Assembly (NCBI GenBank): GCA_902728285.1 | Contig: CACVBU010000857.1 | Coordinates: forward strand, 62,001 to 126,000 | Direction of reading: 5' to 3' | Length of the DNA: 64,000 bases | DNA from: Clytia hemisphaerica | Taxonomy: Eukaryota > Cnidaria > Hydrozoa > Leptothecata > Clytiidae | Shown: piece by piece, positions 11,706 to 24,640 of the stretch | How the letters are laid out: each line of letters opens with the position of its first letter | How positions within the stretch are numbered: position 1 is the first letter of the stretch | Notes under the pieces: generated by a model | Told to the model about the DNA's origin: nothing | What the model saw: only the letters and a program-made list of their open reading frames with translations | The model's database searches: none | Position numbers and translations under genes: made by a program

Positions 11706-13289
11706 TCACGGTACATGCAGAGCTTCCGTTTCGACCACCGATTGCTCCTTGACTGAGATCGAAGGGCTACTAACATTTCCATCAATACTCATCAAACAAT
11801 CATCTATGTTGAAATTGCTAGAGACCTCTACTGCCAGGTCTTTCAACATATCATGACTCAGCAGCGGAATTACCAAATCTTCTTGAGGAACAAAAGTTTC
11901 TTCTTCCACTTGTTGATTTTCATCGTCTTCAAAATTAATTCGAAATTCTATCGGAATCGAATGTCCGGCGTTAAAAATTGTGGAAAAATACTGAACACCG
12001 TCAGCGAGTTGATGTTGTGCAAAACTCAAGCGTCTTTTTGCCATAATAATTTCAACTGCATTATTCGATTCGGTCTCCTGGGGAAATATAAATTAGGAGG
12101 AAAAATGAATTACATACGATTAGTAGAGTCGATAAGGGTCGAATGGTTCAAATTGTGAATATTCTACCAAACAGATGTCATCCACCATTAGAAGATATGA
12201 TTTAAAAGTGGTGCCAAAAACTTGGCGGCCCTAGTGACGTCATAGCAACGATTTTTGCGGTTTCCAAGCTAAATTTCCAACCCCAGGAAAACGTGAAATT
12301 CAAAGTCGCTAAAGCCTAAACACTTATACCATTCGAAAGCTCTCAAAAAAATATATAGAAGACTTTTCAGCGGATATCACCGAATTCTTGATGTAACTCG
12401 AGTAATTTGACGTTTCAAAGATCGATAAATCCATCACTTTCTACTTGGAATTTGACGTCAATTGACATAAAGTCACGTCTTTGACTTTAAGTTAGACTAC
12501 CCTTTTTTTAATAAAAGTAACCTTGAACAAGATTAATTTAGAAGATATACATCCCCTATCACAAGACAAATTCTGATACTTACTATGATATATTCCAGTT
12601 CAGTAATTTTTGTTCGATAAAACGACAAATATCTATTCATGTCTCGTTTCAGCAGATCGAGTTCTTCTTCAGATCGAGTTCTTCTTCAGATCGTTTTATC
12701 TTCATGTACAGTTCAGCGAGTAATCTTTTATCTTCGGCTTCAAAAATCAAAAAAAGAAAATAATCACTGCTCTTAAAACATTGCTGTAAAAAACGTTTTA
12801 CTGTAGATGATAAATGACTTTGATGCTTAAAAAAAGAAGTACTTCTTCCAAAATACTGAGATTTTCGAAATGAAATAACACTGAACACACTGAATGAATT
12901 ACAATGAATAAACCCGTCTCTAAAATCGATCTCCCTATAGGTTAGATTCCAACACTTTAATCGGTAGAACTGATAGGCTGATAGTGAAGGTTTCCCAATT
13001 TACCGTATAGAGGCGTAGTAATAAATTGTTTAAGGAAGTTATCTTAAGTAACTCCTTAAAGTTTTACCTTGTAACCTTTAGTTGGTTTGATTGTAGATCC
13101 ACGGAAAACTTCTTTGGTATATTTTAAGTTTTTCATTTTCATTGATCTTACTTCCTCTGGTGCATTCAAGTAGGACCAAATTCTTTTTGATAGCATTGGT
13201 GCACTTGCCAATTATGCATACGGTAAACGGATCTTCTTTTACATTTATCTAAAATGAAAGTAACATATCCTCATCACTCCCTGCTTTCT

Positions 13290-13634
13290 CGCTGGATAAT
13301 TTCAAAATGGTCCCAGCCTAGTTTATTTCCAATATTGTTGACACTCTTATTACAATTTTCCACTAGCATGAGTTGGAGATTTTGAGTATGAATTGATACT
13401 CAATTTGCTTTGACCAGAAGCTCATCATAATTAAGATGGAGAAGATTTTGTTTAGCCCTAAGGGCTCTGTAATGAGTTCATTGAAAAGATTGTGGGTCAT
13501 CTTACTGCAAAATATCCAAATGAGAGGGCAATACTTAAAAGTAGATAATATAAAACTATTAAATATTAAGTCTGCCTGCTCTTGGTTCAAATATGATCTA
13601 ATTCTGAGAATAGTTTTAGTTTTTAAGAGGGTTT
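13290..13634 (-). mobile_element. LINE (non-LTR) reverse-transcriptase fragment
   Basis: The minus-strand frame gives RIRSYLNQEQADLIFNSFIL followed by STFKYCPLIWIFCSK, the 3' end of the reverse-transcriptase domain seen in Jockey/CR1-like LINEs (usual pattern NSF..SQF.YCPLIWMF). A frame-shifted continuation, HTQNLQLMLVENCNKSVNN, fits the next conserved block. No endonuclease or ORF1 is attached. It lies between two KDZ exons in the same orientation, so it probably inserted into an intron. Confidence 0.65.
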
Positions 13635-13880
13635 GTTAAACGGTTTAATACCTCCACGCTTTTTCAAAGTCGCTGACCAAAAGACTTTATCAAAAAAGTG
13701 CTTTTGGATTTCAGATTGAATTCTCGGAATGATTCTTTCAGTGATGGTCAAGGAGATACTTTGTTCAATATCTACATATGCAATTTTGGCCAATCTTTCC
13801 AAAAGAGATTCTTTTGCCTTTAATGTTCCAGGAATAATTTTCAATTCATCGAACCCTTCGAGCCCATTACACACGTATTT
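13635..13880 (-). other. Unrecognised open segment inside KDZ locus
   Basis: A minus-strand frame of about 80 codons (GLEGFDELKIIPGTLKAKES ... ITERIIPRIQSEIQKHFF) has protein-like composition but no motif I recognise. It abuts the LINE fragment and sits between KDZ exons. It could be another exon of that gene or a different inserted element. Confidence 0.25.
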
Positions 13881-16800
13881 TGTAAAGAACTTGCTGGTAT
13901 CGAGTTGATTGAATTCGATTTTAGAGACTTCAGATCCATAAAGACCAACACGAACTGTTCATCTTCCTTGAGTGCTTCAAATTGGATTATAACTCAGTTA
14001 TATTCAAACTGGGAACTCAATTATATCCAAAAATATGTTACCTGGAAGTGCAGCAGCTTTGATATCTTCCACGATAGCTGGCATGTTGTTTGTATTGATT
14101 CTCGTCTTTTTAGCATGAGTTGAAAAATCTTCCCGAGCATTTTCCCATTCTCTTTCTACCTGAAAACCAAATTATAGATATAAATTATGCCAAAACGATA
14201 GTTAAGATCGAGAGCAACAAATATTTATAGTATTAAAGGGAATATTCTTTATGATATAGAGATGAAATATGTTGGAACAGATCTAACAATAGATTTGAGG
14301 AGCGTGCCGTATTCGGAAAAAATGTTAAAATCCCAGGCCTTGTTTTTTTTCGCGGCCGCAAATGACCACTTCCTAAACCTGAACAAAAATCACAGGCTTG
14401 GAAACTGGTCTTTTCCGGCCCCGAAAAAAACTGAGGCCTGGAAAATGGCTAAGGTTGTTCCATTTTCCCATACCAAACCCAGGCCTGTACTTTTAACATT
14501 TTTTTCCTGTGGTAAGTGCAGGAGAGTTAATTGTTGTTTCTTTTGTTTTAAAAGGCTGAGTACGCAAATAATAGAATATACATATATATTTTTAAGAAGG
14601 TTAGTCCAAAATTACCGATTGCTGACCAATCAAAAATGATCAAATGAAAGTAAGATGTCGGGAATAAGAAGGCGACAAATCATTTGGAACATCAAGAAAT
14701 TACATTGACAAGCGTTACCCCTTTGAATTTTTCACAAGACTTTGCACTAGAGATTCAATTTTAATCCGATTCCAATGTATCGCATGCTCTGTAATTGTTT
14801 CCTCTCGTCCTAATAGCATAAAATAAAAATATTATAAAGTTTAAATATTTATTTGGTATTAGCTTCATCATTCATTCAATCTCGTTTTAGCTGTACTAAA
14901 ATTTTGCGGATAGTAAATCTTTCGTCTTACGAACTCGGACAAATTACAGTTTTCTCATTGTTACTCGTGATTACCTTAAGAGAATAATTTAATTCAAGAA
15001 TTGATAAATGCGGAATAAATTAATGCGAATGACACCCCATAAATTTAAATTGGCATTAATTAGTTCCGCTTTAATTATTTCTTGCATTAATTTATTCCCT
15101 TAATGTAATCGTTAATTGTACGACTGAATGTGCAATAATAGGTAAAAATCAACACTTTACAAAAGCATCAAACAACGTGAAAAAGAGGGTATTAAATTTG
15201 AGCAATTCTATTCAGAAAAATATCAATGAAAGTACTTAATTTCTCCAAAAATCACACTGTCCTGGCCGCACCACGTTGCCAAACTCTCATACTTTTTCGT
15301 GGTTCACCCGGTACTTACTTTCAGGAAATTGATATTTGGTTGTATTTCGACATCTAAACTAAAGAATTGCTCAGTTTCTTCTCCTGTCGACCTGCCTGTT
15401 CCTTCTATCCATAACCCATCCCAATTTACCTACAAAAAGCAAGAAAAAAGAATGTTAACCTAAACAATGTTTTTCACCGAAGTAGGTTTTTGGGAAATTT
15501 TGCTCACTTTCTTTTAAGAATATTCAAAATTTTCTTATTGAAGGTTTTAAAGAAGAAATATTTTTGAAACTATTTGAATAAATATTTAATAAGGGAGTCG
15601 TACAAACCCTTCTTTATGAGTACAGACTCTTCACTTTCATGTTAGTTAGTATGTAAAATACAATATATCATAAAATGAAAATAAAAACCTGGCATTGTAT
15701 GCTATGTCCTTTAGCATGCATTGTTGATAAGGCTGGCTTCATTAATTTACATATATCCGGATCAATCCTTTGAGCAAACTTCCACAACTTACACATGACA
15801 TCTGCCCAGCAATATTCTACTTTCCACTTAACCATGTAATGTTTCATGAGATAAAGTGCATACCCATATTGTTCACCTTTTAAAAAAAATAAATATTGAT
15901 AAAAATATGATTTTTCAGTAAAGCGATACCAATATACGAAACAAAAAGTGAAAACGATAAAAATAGAACAGTTATTTTTATTCAGAAATCACCTTGTTTC
16001 ATATTTATTGCTTTCTGTGCGATTACATGTCGACACGTGGCTACTTCCAGCCCTGTCTCGTCAAGTGATTTCTTCTTTCTTCCAACATTCTTGGCAGCAG
16101 TCCATGAACCACCACAAATATTGTCATTCTCCTGAAGATCATAAATCAGCAACAAACGAATATTGAATAATAAATGTACTAAAATAAAAATTTCTTGTGC
16201 CTTGTATCATTATATTGAAAACATATTATTTTGAATATAATACTTTATATTCATCTTACAAAATTAACCATACTTGTTTGTATTTAGTTTTGGAGTGATA
16301 GATCTTTTCGATGAAAGTCTTTACATCTTTGTCATCCACAATAAACATATCACCATACAGAGATTGACTATGGCTTCTGTGGAAAAAGGGAGCCATTTAT
16401 TTTTAAGTTTACAGTTGCCATCAACATGGCAACTGTGTTGAGCAACGCTACAACAAGGACACTCAAACCAGCGTATGTGCTGTAAACGTATCATATTCTG
16501 CTTGCACATTAAACCACTCTCGGAAAACAATGTCAAATGGATGAGAATAAATTGAACCAACCTAAAACGTGATGAAAGTGACATGGTAAAAATATTCTGC
16601 AGATTCTTTAAAATAAACTTTTTGTAGGATAACAATCTAATGCAAATCCTGCTGTTAAAGAAAAAAAACTGAAACCAATACAGTATTTTAAAAAAAACTC
16701 TCAGAAAATGTATTCTCACTCGTCCAAAATGACTTGTCAAATCATTCAATGAATCCAAAAACGATTTCTGTGAGCTGCCTGGCATCCTTTTTCTGTACAC

Positions 16801-17845
16801 ATCCCAATTGAGAAAGACTTCTTCTTTAATAATATAGGAAGAACTCAAGATGACAAGGCCATCAGTACCCACATGATATCAATGTTGAAACATTAAATGG
16901 GTCGAATGTGAAATTACATAGGGAGCATAGACAAAGTAATTTCTGTAACTCGTATCGACCTGAAACAAGAACATGACATGGTTTCAAAACAATAAGCCTT
17001 TTCATACATTATTTTGTATGACTGGCTTGTTTTGAAAGTGCCAAACGTACAACAGATTAATTTCTCTGGCAATCAGTTATCATAGGAATAACGAGGCAAG
17101 TGTTGTTTGTTCAGGACGTAATTTATGAAAAAGCCTACTTATTACACAAAAAGTCTAAATTACTGAGCTGCACAGAACTATATTAAAAATTTTCATAGTT
17201 TTCATAGTTTACTGACCTTTGTTTGTAACAACTATGCATGTTTCGTTGACATCTAACATTTCGAAGTTATAAGTTGCAGTGTTGCATGCTGTGCATTTAG
17301 AAATGACTAATGGTACACGTCTAGCTATAATTATAAAAATTAATAATATTGTACTAAAATCATTGATTTCAACTCAGAAAATAGAGTGAGGTTTTCATTT
17401 AATCATTTTTGACTTCAATTCAAAAAGGAAAAATTGATAAAAAAACTATTTCGCCATTTTACTTACTCCCTATCTGTATACCATCGTCGGCTATATACTC
17501 ATTTGGAGAAATTGGCTTGAAAAATCCATTCAATAATGCTTTCCGATTGTGAAAAGTATGCTTTGAATGTAAATTCACATCACACAAAGAACAAAAAAAA
17601 GACCAGCAATCTCCACAAAAGATCAATGCGTTCAAAGTATTGCATTTCGAACAAGAATTTTTCACAAATTCTCTCTCTAGATAACTTTGAGTCCAATAGT
17701 CTTTTGCTCGTTCCAAGCCTCCTGATTTTCATATTGTCTCGATTTGCCTCTTTTCAATTTCACCCATTGAAAGTCTTTTAGAAAATTGAAGCTTTCCGCA
17801 ACCTCAGAAAAGAATTTCTCCGATATCTATTCACACTACTTAGGC

Positions 17846-18145
17846 AAAATGGGTGTCGGATATGTGCGAGCCATAAGGGTACATTTTTTAAATGCCTCAA
17901 ATTTCTCAAAGGGGTACAAATTTTTAAGGGTCCCAAACTGTCCCAAAATCACAAATATCAAAAAAAATTTCTCTCAAAGGGTCACAATTTCCAGAAATTT
18001 TGACTAAAATTTGGGGAAAATCAAACCAAAAGTTGTAAACACTATCCTTCCTCTTTCCAATGCAAAATTATTGATTGTTACAAATTCATAGGACTTTAGA
18101 AAATTCACTTCAAAGAGCAGAACTTTTTTCTGGGACACCCGGTAC
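17846..18145. repeat. Two partial dispersed repeats in a KDZ intron
   Basis: 17,846-18,010 is a partial copy of the GGGTGCCGGGTATGTGCGAG family (compare 7,736 and 50,548). 18,030-18,145 ends in TCTGGGACACCCGGTAC and is an inverted relative of the segment beginning at 33,211 (ACCGGGTGTCCCAGAAAAAA). Both lie between KDZ exons. Confidence 0.55.
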
Positions 18146-18925
18146 AATAAAAATATCTTCTTTAAAATGTGTAAAACTTTTACCTTCAATTTCACTGTCA
18201 TCACAAGTTACAGTATCAAGGTCGGAATATTCAGCTGATTTGAAGAAATTGCAAAAAATGTTCTTTATTAATAAATCATTTGACAAATACATCAAAAACA
18301 CAACAAAGAAATTATAGAAGCGAAGGAAATTTTCAGGTTATTCATATACAATAATTGCATTACTACCCTGAAGGAATGTGACTTATTAAGAGACAGCTCT
18401 AGCACACGAGGGTTGGTTAGAAAATTAAAAAATTCACAATTTGGGGGGGGGGTTGGCATGAATATTACTTAATAGTGTGTAATATCAAGTATCCTTTTTA
18501 TTATATAATGATAATCTGCTCACAAGGTGGAACCTGGAACCCTATGCTTTTGTTAATATAAAAAAGCCTACTGATCCTACATGGCAGAATATCTTTTTCC
18601 ACAGTCCTGGTAATAATGAAAAGTAAACTTCTGAAAGTTTGAGAATGTCTGTTGCCATGACCACCAGCTGAAAGATGAGGGAACATCGGGTGGCAAACTA
18701 AAAAATCAAAAATTCAATCACAAACGGGCTCATTTTGAGGATTTGATGTACCTTGGTTTCTTCTTTTATAGCGTTTATTATTTTTGTACACTCTTCTTCC
18801 CTTCATGATCTCTTTCATAAACAATTACCAATGGACGTCTTTTTTTTCTTTTCTTTTTCTCACCAGCTTGAAGAAGAAAAGATCCAAATGATGCAGCAGT
18901 AACCTTTGATTTTTTAGTATTCATC

Positions 18926-21171
18926 CTTAAAAAATGAAAAATTAAATTCAGAAGGGAAAACTGAGTACAAAAAATTGTACATATTATTTTTCAAAATTCA
19001 ATCCTATTTTAAATTAATTTTCAATGATAAGCATAAATTGCTTTCATCTATTGCCTACCAAAAAAATCCATGGTTACAGTAGTTAGAAATCAAATGTTTT
19101 ACACCTTTAATACATCTTTTTTTTTATAAGAATACCTTCTTTAAGAATATCAGGGTGAAAATTGGCCAAATCGTAAGAATACCCCTAAGAATACCTCCAG
19201 GGTGAGTTTCACAGATTTTGGTAAGAAAAATAACTGGGTTTTTTGTTCAACTTAAATTGACACTTAAAGGTAGAAATGCAATTTTAGCTTCAAATGTGCG
19301 CTAAATGACAAGAAACTCTCAAATAGGTCATTTCTTATGTATGTCAAGTCTGAAAAAGTAAGAATACGTTGAGAATATTTCACCCTCAATTTCAGTAATT
19401 TCTAAAGAATACTTGACCCTCAGCCAAATTTCATCTGGTATTAGATAGTTTCAAGTCAGCATTGTAATTTTTTAGAATATCATTACACAGAAATCAAGTT
19501 AAAACTTTACTTGAAGACAGCTTAGGTGAGATAAGCAGTTAAAATTCATTAAAATAAAATGGGCAATTTTACCCCCTGCTTTATCCAGTTGCACCCTGAA
19601 TGTAGAAGCTTCAGGTCGACATTGTAATTTTCTAGTGTATATTACACAAAAACAAGTTAAAACTAATTTCGAATACATTTTAGACAAGTTAAGCAGTGAA
19701 GCCCCGAACATTAGTATTTTCCTTAACAAATCCTTACAAAGGGTAAAAAGTACCCCCTAAACTTGGGCAATGTACAAAAAATTGATGATGGAAGAATGAA
19801 GTTTTGCGACCAACCATTTCTTAAACTAGGATAGTTGAGGACTCCAAGAATATATAGTTTATACTGTAGAACCTTGGGTTTTCAGGTTTGGCACTGTTTA
19901 TTACAACCCAACGTCTAGCATTTTCGTTCCAAATATATTTAAAGTCTTATTTTTAAGTAGCTAATTATTTGAATTTCAACTGTTTTTTCAACTGGGAAAT
20001 TTGGACCAATTTTTTTCTTCAAAAAATTATTGTTACAGATACGTGTGAATCTTGATATTCTACATGGCTTGAATGTATATTTGATGTCTATTTTAATTTG
20101 CTAAGCTTTACTTAATTTATTTGAGTCCATTTAAAGCACAAAAAGAGTGTTTTGTACGGTAAAATTGACAAAGTCACAATATGCCCAAACCCAAATTTTT
20201 TTACTGCTCAATTCTTGTGCCCGGCAGACTTAGGGTTAGTTACCTAATAGGTGATGGATTTTTTTGAGTCATAAAAAATAATAAAATTGTGAATTTTTTT
20301 CACAATAATTGCTTAAATTTTTTGAGCAAAAAACAAAATCCCTTGTTTTAAAGGGATTCCGGCATGAAAAATGAAACTTATAATCCAGGCATTACTATTA
20401 TGAAAAATATTTGAAAAATAGTTGTAGTTAACAGTGATTCCATCCCAAAGAGGAGAATTTTATCGATTTTTGGTGGCTAACTTTAATAAGGGTAGATGGT
20501 GGGGGGGGGTTCTTGTACTTAGCGTTAGATTGAGGCTATAGTCATGGGAAAAATTGATAAATGTGAGTGGCCCCTTAAAAGTATGGTGACCTTTCAGTCA
20601 AAGGTTGTAGTTAAAGTTTGTAACTTGAAACCATGCTACAGTAAACACGCATTCATATCTTGTTTTGACTGGCTGTTGATGGAGGTCAAACAAGAAAACC
20701 CAAACAAAGTTTTTTGAACCAACCGACTGACTGATCAACTCACTTTTTAGTAAAATAATGGTATTTGTGACTGCCTTCTTAAAGATAACATACTTCATGA
20801 TATACAGACAAAGCGCGTCGCCTATGCTGATACAGCAGATTTAACAAAAGAATGTGCTCCCGCCCCACACGCGCAGAGGAAAAAATTGTTGGTTTCTTTT
20901 GTTTTAAAAGGCTGAGTAAGCAAATGACAGGAGATACGTACAAATATTATCTTTAAATAATCACCTAAACGCCATAGAAAGTATCTGTAGAAGGCAAAAT
21001 TTCAAAAACTATCTCTGATTATCCCTAAAATAAAACCTGGAAACCTTGAAAAAGAAAGATTGACGTTGAATGTTTAAAAACAAAATTGAATGATTTCATC
21101 TAATAGACAATTCTAAGTTTTATTTGTTTCATAAACATCTTCAAATTGATTGGTTTGTTGCCTACTTTTCT
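18926..21171. other. Intergenic with eroded MITE sequence
   Basis: 19,105-19,445 resembles 29,798-30,900 (TTTTTATAAGAATACCTTCT, AGGGTGAAAATTGGCC, TTTCACCCTCAATTTC). 19,490-19,740 repeats AAAACTTTACTTGAA/AAGTTAAAACTAATTTCGAA words. No gene seen. Confidence 0.4.
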
Positions 21172-21947
21172 GGGTTGGTCTAAAAAGCAGGGTAGCCAAT
21201 GGGGTACCTCTTTTTGCCTAAACTTTTGAAATCTGAAACCTGTATAATGTGGAAATAACTATTACAACATCTTGTTAATGATTCCATGTAATAAAATTTA
21301 AGATTCCTTTCGAACTTCAGCCACAATAATAGCCTTTTTTCCAAAGGTACTGAGCTTTGTTACTTCTCAAGAGACCTGGCGACATTTTGTCTTCCTTCTT
21401 GGCTTCGTTTGAAAATTTACAGACCCGAATAAAAAATATATACAAAACAGTTTTTAATATTTTAGATTTAGATTTTATTTATGTTTTTAATTGTTATTTC
21501 CGTGAAGCTGTAATTCGATGATAATAGCTTTGGAATCGCCTTTGGGCCATATGATCTCTAATCTTGTCATATCTTAACAATCCTTTGTTATTGAATCTAT
21601 TATTTAATTTAAATCATGTTTAGATGTTTCAAACAATTAATTCCTTTCAAAATTTTTAAATATGGCAGCTTATAATAGGTACAAAAGGTCTTTTGAAATA
21701 GTTCTATTATAATGAAGCTCTATTTCTTACTCCTCGTGCATTAACACGTGGTAATTTATATCTTTGTTTATCTTTGGAATCATACATGTTCAATCTAAGT
21801 ATCAATCAGATTCATGCTCCCCGGTCAGTAAAATGTGGTTTTATGCATTTTCGGTATTTCTATTCTGGTCTGTAAAATATTTAGGTACCCCACAACCTAG
21901 CCCAATTGGCTACCCCAATTGGCTATCCTGCTTTTTAGACCAACCCT
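21172..21947. repeat. Foldback element, about 775 bp
   Basis: GGGTTGGTCTAAAAAGCAGG followed by GTAGCCAATGGGGTACC at the left is mirrored at 21,885-21,947. The right arm holds a duplicated CCAATTGGCTA. The interior is AT-rich and non-coding. Confidence 0.75.
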
Positions 21948-21989
21948 ACTTTTCTTGATCTTGCACTCTATCTGAGAACAATGAAAATG

Positions 21990-22262
21990 CTAGACCACAC
22001 CGTGACCTGAGATCGGGTAACTTGCATCAGTGGAGGCTATTTTCTATTTGGTTGAGTTGCAGGGAGGCTTTAGAGGCCTATTCTCACAACTATAGACGCC
22101 TACTAATGAGCGTCCCATCAGCACCTTGAACTGACTCCAATTCCCTTCACATAGGGGTTAATCCGGGCTAAGGAACGTTCACTTGCCAAGTGAACTGCAG
22201 TGAGTGGGAATCGAACCCTGGCCCCCTGCACAGAAGCCAAGGTTGACTACCACTATACCACG
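21990..22262 (-). mobile_element. tRNA-derived SINE
   Basis: The minus strand begins GGTGCCGTGGTATAGTGGTA (A-box TGGTATAGTGG) and has GGTTCGATTCC (B-box) about 40 bases on, followed by a non-tRNA body. The 3' end contains GGGTAACTTGCATCAGT in plus-strand sense, shared with about 5,195-5,211. The cloverleaf is imperfect, so not called a functional tRNA. Confidence 0.6.
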
Positions 22263-22515
22263 GCACCTATGTCTGGTGTCAAAAAGTATCTTTTTGCTAC
22301 ACCGGAGTCCGCTAGTCCGGTGTCCGTTAAAATTGTTAAATGCCAGGGAGCTCTAGGCACCAGACATGTGTTGGGAAAAAAATTAATGTGCACCGGACAC
22401 ATCAAACTTTGTTTGGACTTCTGACTTCCATAAGTCCGGTGTCGGGGTTGTTGGATGGTAAAAAGTATTCTTATCCTACACCAGACATCCACTACTATGC
22501 CCGGTGCCATCGAGG
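22263..22515. repeat. Cluster of TCCGGTGTC / ACCGGACAC words
   Basis: At least six copies or inverted copies of CACCGGA/TCCGGTG/CACCAGAC within 250 bp, e.g. near 22,300, 22,316, 22,393, 22,436, 22,481 and 22,500. Some are mirrored, suggesting a decayed foldback element rather than regulatory DNA. Confidence 0.4.
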
Positions 22516-22579
22516 CTGGTGCACCATCGGCAGGGTCGTTCAAACAACCTGGCTGATCATTAAAATACAAAGATAACAA

Positions 22580-23697
22580 ACCTGAGTTACAGAATGAGAA
22601 TATTTCCGAATTAAAAGTATATCCAAATTAATATTCATTTGCAGTGAATGCCATCATCTGAAGTCTTTCCAACATTACATTATGATTACATGATTATTGA
22701 GCAGGGTGAGTCTTTGTTCCTTCATTCCCGTCTGCTCTGTCCTGTCTGTCACTCACTCTTATCTTCCACAGGCTAGAACTTTGCATCGAACAGGCTAGTG
22801 CTGGCAAATTTCAAACTGACAGCCAAGTTTCAATGTACTCCATCAAAAGTAAAAGTTTCAATGCGTTGCATTGAAATCCCATCGTAATATAAACCTTGGA
22901 CGATTTCAATGATCCACATTGAAATCGTATGTTATTAGCTTTCAATGTTGTATATAGAAATCATTTCCGAGGATATGTTGGGAATTTGAGAGAAACTTTC
23001 AACATATTTTTTGGATTATGAGTAAATCCTAATCGTCTAGGTTTTTCCAAAATTTGTCCCGGTCTGTTTTTCTATTAAATTATAATTAACAAATCCTTGA
23101 AGAAAAAAATTCACAGGAAAATTTTAAAAATGTAAAGAATTAAAGGAATCAGAAATATTACCGAGTCTGATTAATTTCGTCTGTGGCGGTAGGAACGTTT
23201 AAAAGATGTCTTTAAGATGTAATATTCTTACTTTCGGATGTCTGGGGTGTCTTTTGGATGTAGAAAAGACCGGTTTCATTGGCGCTTAATTGGTCAATTC
23301 TTTTTGGGGACTTTTTTTCAGAAAAAAAATTAACATAGGATTTTGCGAAGAAGTCAATAATATATTTAGAATTAATCATCATAAGATGTTGGTTAATTAA
23401 AATGAAAAAACAATTTCGAATATATAGGGAGAATTTTCGTTCTTCTCTTTTCAAATTCTGTTTAGGACCAATTAAAGATTTTGTAAAGGGAAACTTCAGT
23501 AAAAAAGGATGAAGACCAAACAAGGGAGTCTTATTTCCTGCATGATTAGACTCGATTCGCCAACTAAATTCACCTGTTATTTTTCGCTTCAAATTTCATT
23601 GCAGACAAATTTTCTCATTTTCTTGACTTTTTTTCATGCGTTCTCTTAAGTTTTTCCGTTAACTCATTTTTTTACAAAAGAAATGCTCCTCTCACAC
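22580..23697. other. Intergenic, no recognised feature
   Basis: TTTCAATG-rich segment at about 22,825-22,950 (TCAATG/CATTGAAA words repeated). A 126-codon minus frame at 23,212-23,592 has no recognisable motif and is Lys/Phe/Ser rich. Confidence 0.35.
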
Positions 23698-23955
23698 TAC
23701 ACGTTTTTTATAAGAACAAACTATATATAAGAACATAAGGCTTCGATGGCCAAAGTACTAAGAACAAGGTAAAAATATTTTGAGACTTTGGGGACTCAAA
23801 AACAACCGATTTTCTAGGAAAATTGGCAAAAGTACTCATAAAATGGGAGAAATAAGAACTCCTTAATGTTAAGAACATTTTAGGTTTAAAACTCATATAT
23901 TTAAGAACATCCGAAGGTTTCAAAAATTTTGGATGTTCTTATAAAAAAACGTGTA
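23698..23955. repeat. MITE, TACACGTTTTTT-type family (copy 1)
   Basis: TACACGTTTTTTATAAGAAC at the left is mirrored by GTTCTTATAAAAAAACGTGTA at the right. The interior shares AAGGCTTCGATGG, TTAAGAAC and GGATGTTCTTA words with copies at 29.2-29.6, 29.8-30.15, 44.36-44.61 and 62.15-62.41 kb. Confidence 0.85.
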
Positions 23956-24564
23956 CTCCTGTCTTACACTACTACGTTTAATGTTTGAAAAACACCCGTT
24001 TCTAAGGGAACAACCACTTTTAACACCAAGATCAAGTTCAGCGAATTTTTTCCTACCCGGGGACGTTTCATCAGCTAATTTTTCTAAGTGAGTCTTGCAT
24101 TATAAAATCATTGTAAAGGAAAAATCAACACTAAGAAATTTAAACAAGCACAAAATGGCTGGGTTGAAAGAACTCAAAAATTAATGAGGTGCCTCGAATG
24201 CCTTCACAATATTTCAGTGAAATCTTTTTAGAAATCAATGAAAAAGTACATCAAGATAATACTGTGAAAATTTCAAGCCAGCACCTTCAAAATTGATCAT
24301 TTAAACTTTAAACTGACAGGAAAGTTGTCATCTTGAATATAGTTCTTATAATTTCAATTTTAGCGAAAAACTATTGTTTCCACAAAATACCCCTAAAATA
24401 TGTCCAAAATTAGTTCAAAGTGTTCTATTGGGTACAAATTCAAAGATATCTAGCAACAAAAAAACTTTTTGTGAAGGTATGCTTACACTGTTTCAGATTT
24501 TCTATCATTGGGAAAAAGTAAATTGGATGAGTAAAGTCTCGATACCATATAATCGGGCGCTAAC

Positions 24565-24640
24565 GCTTCACAACGTGTTGTTTCCATGGCGACCATCTGG
24601 CGTTAGACGAACATTGAAACAACGTTTGTTGTGAAACGTC
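24565..24640. repeat. AACGTT hairpin MITE, diverged
   Basis: CTTCACAACGTGTTGTTTCC is mirrored by GAAACAACGTTTGTTGTGAA, with CGTTAGACGAACATTGAAAC in between. It resembles the AACGTT hairpin family but lacks the CCCAGCTGG ends. Confidence 0.45.

Larger units (their letters stand above)
11706..18924 (-). pseudogene. KDZ-type transposase gene, multi-exon, decayed
   Basis: Exons read on the minus strand resemble KDZ (Kyakuja-Dileera-Zisupton) transposases. Probable exons: 18,864-18,924 (start), 18,184-18,234, 17,467-17,721 (Cys/His cluster CSKC-x8-CGDCWSFFCSLC-x6-H), 17,217-17,324 (SKCTACNTATYNF), 16,720-16,959, ~16,385-16,565 (ECPCCSVAQHSCHVDGN), 16,274-16,376 (GDMFIVDDKDV), 15,993-16,131 (CGGSW, LDETGLEVATCRH), 15,689-15,876 (ADVMCKLW, MHAKGHSIQCQ), 15,319-15,429 (WIEGTGRSTGEETEQ), 14,719-14,809 (REETITEHAIHWN), 14,042-14,159, 12,584-12,737, 11,706-12,077 (end). 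Most adjacent exons agree in reading phase. Lesions: a stop plus frameshift near 16,865, a frameshift near 16,475, and a 17-bp tandem duplication near 12,660 that breaks the frame. Element termini were not found. Called decayed; assembly error could explain some lesions. Confidence 0.75.

Noticed and set aside
16321..16872. 183-codon continuous minus frame treated as one gene
   Set aside because: It joins KDZ exon pieces through introns. Family motifs and splice sites show separate exons with frame changes.
22253..22579. 108-codon minus frame with Pro/Gly-rich product
   Set aside because: Lies in the ACCGGAC word cluster and SINE edge; composition explained by repeats.
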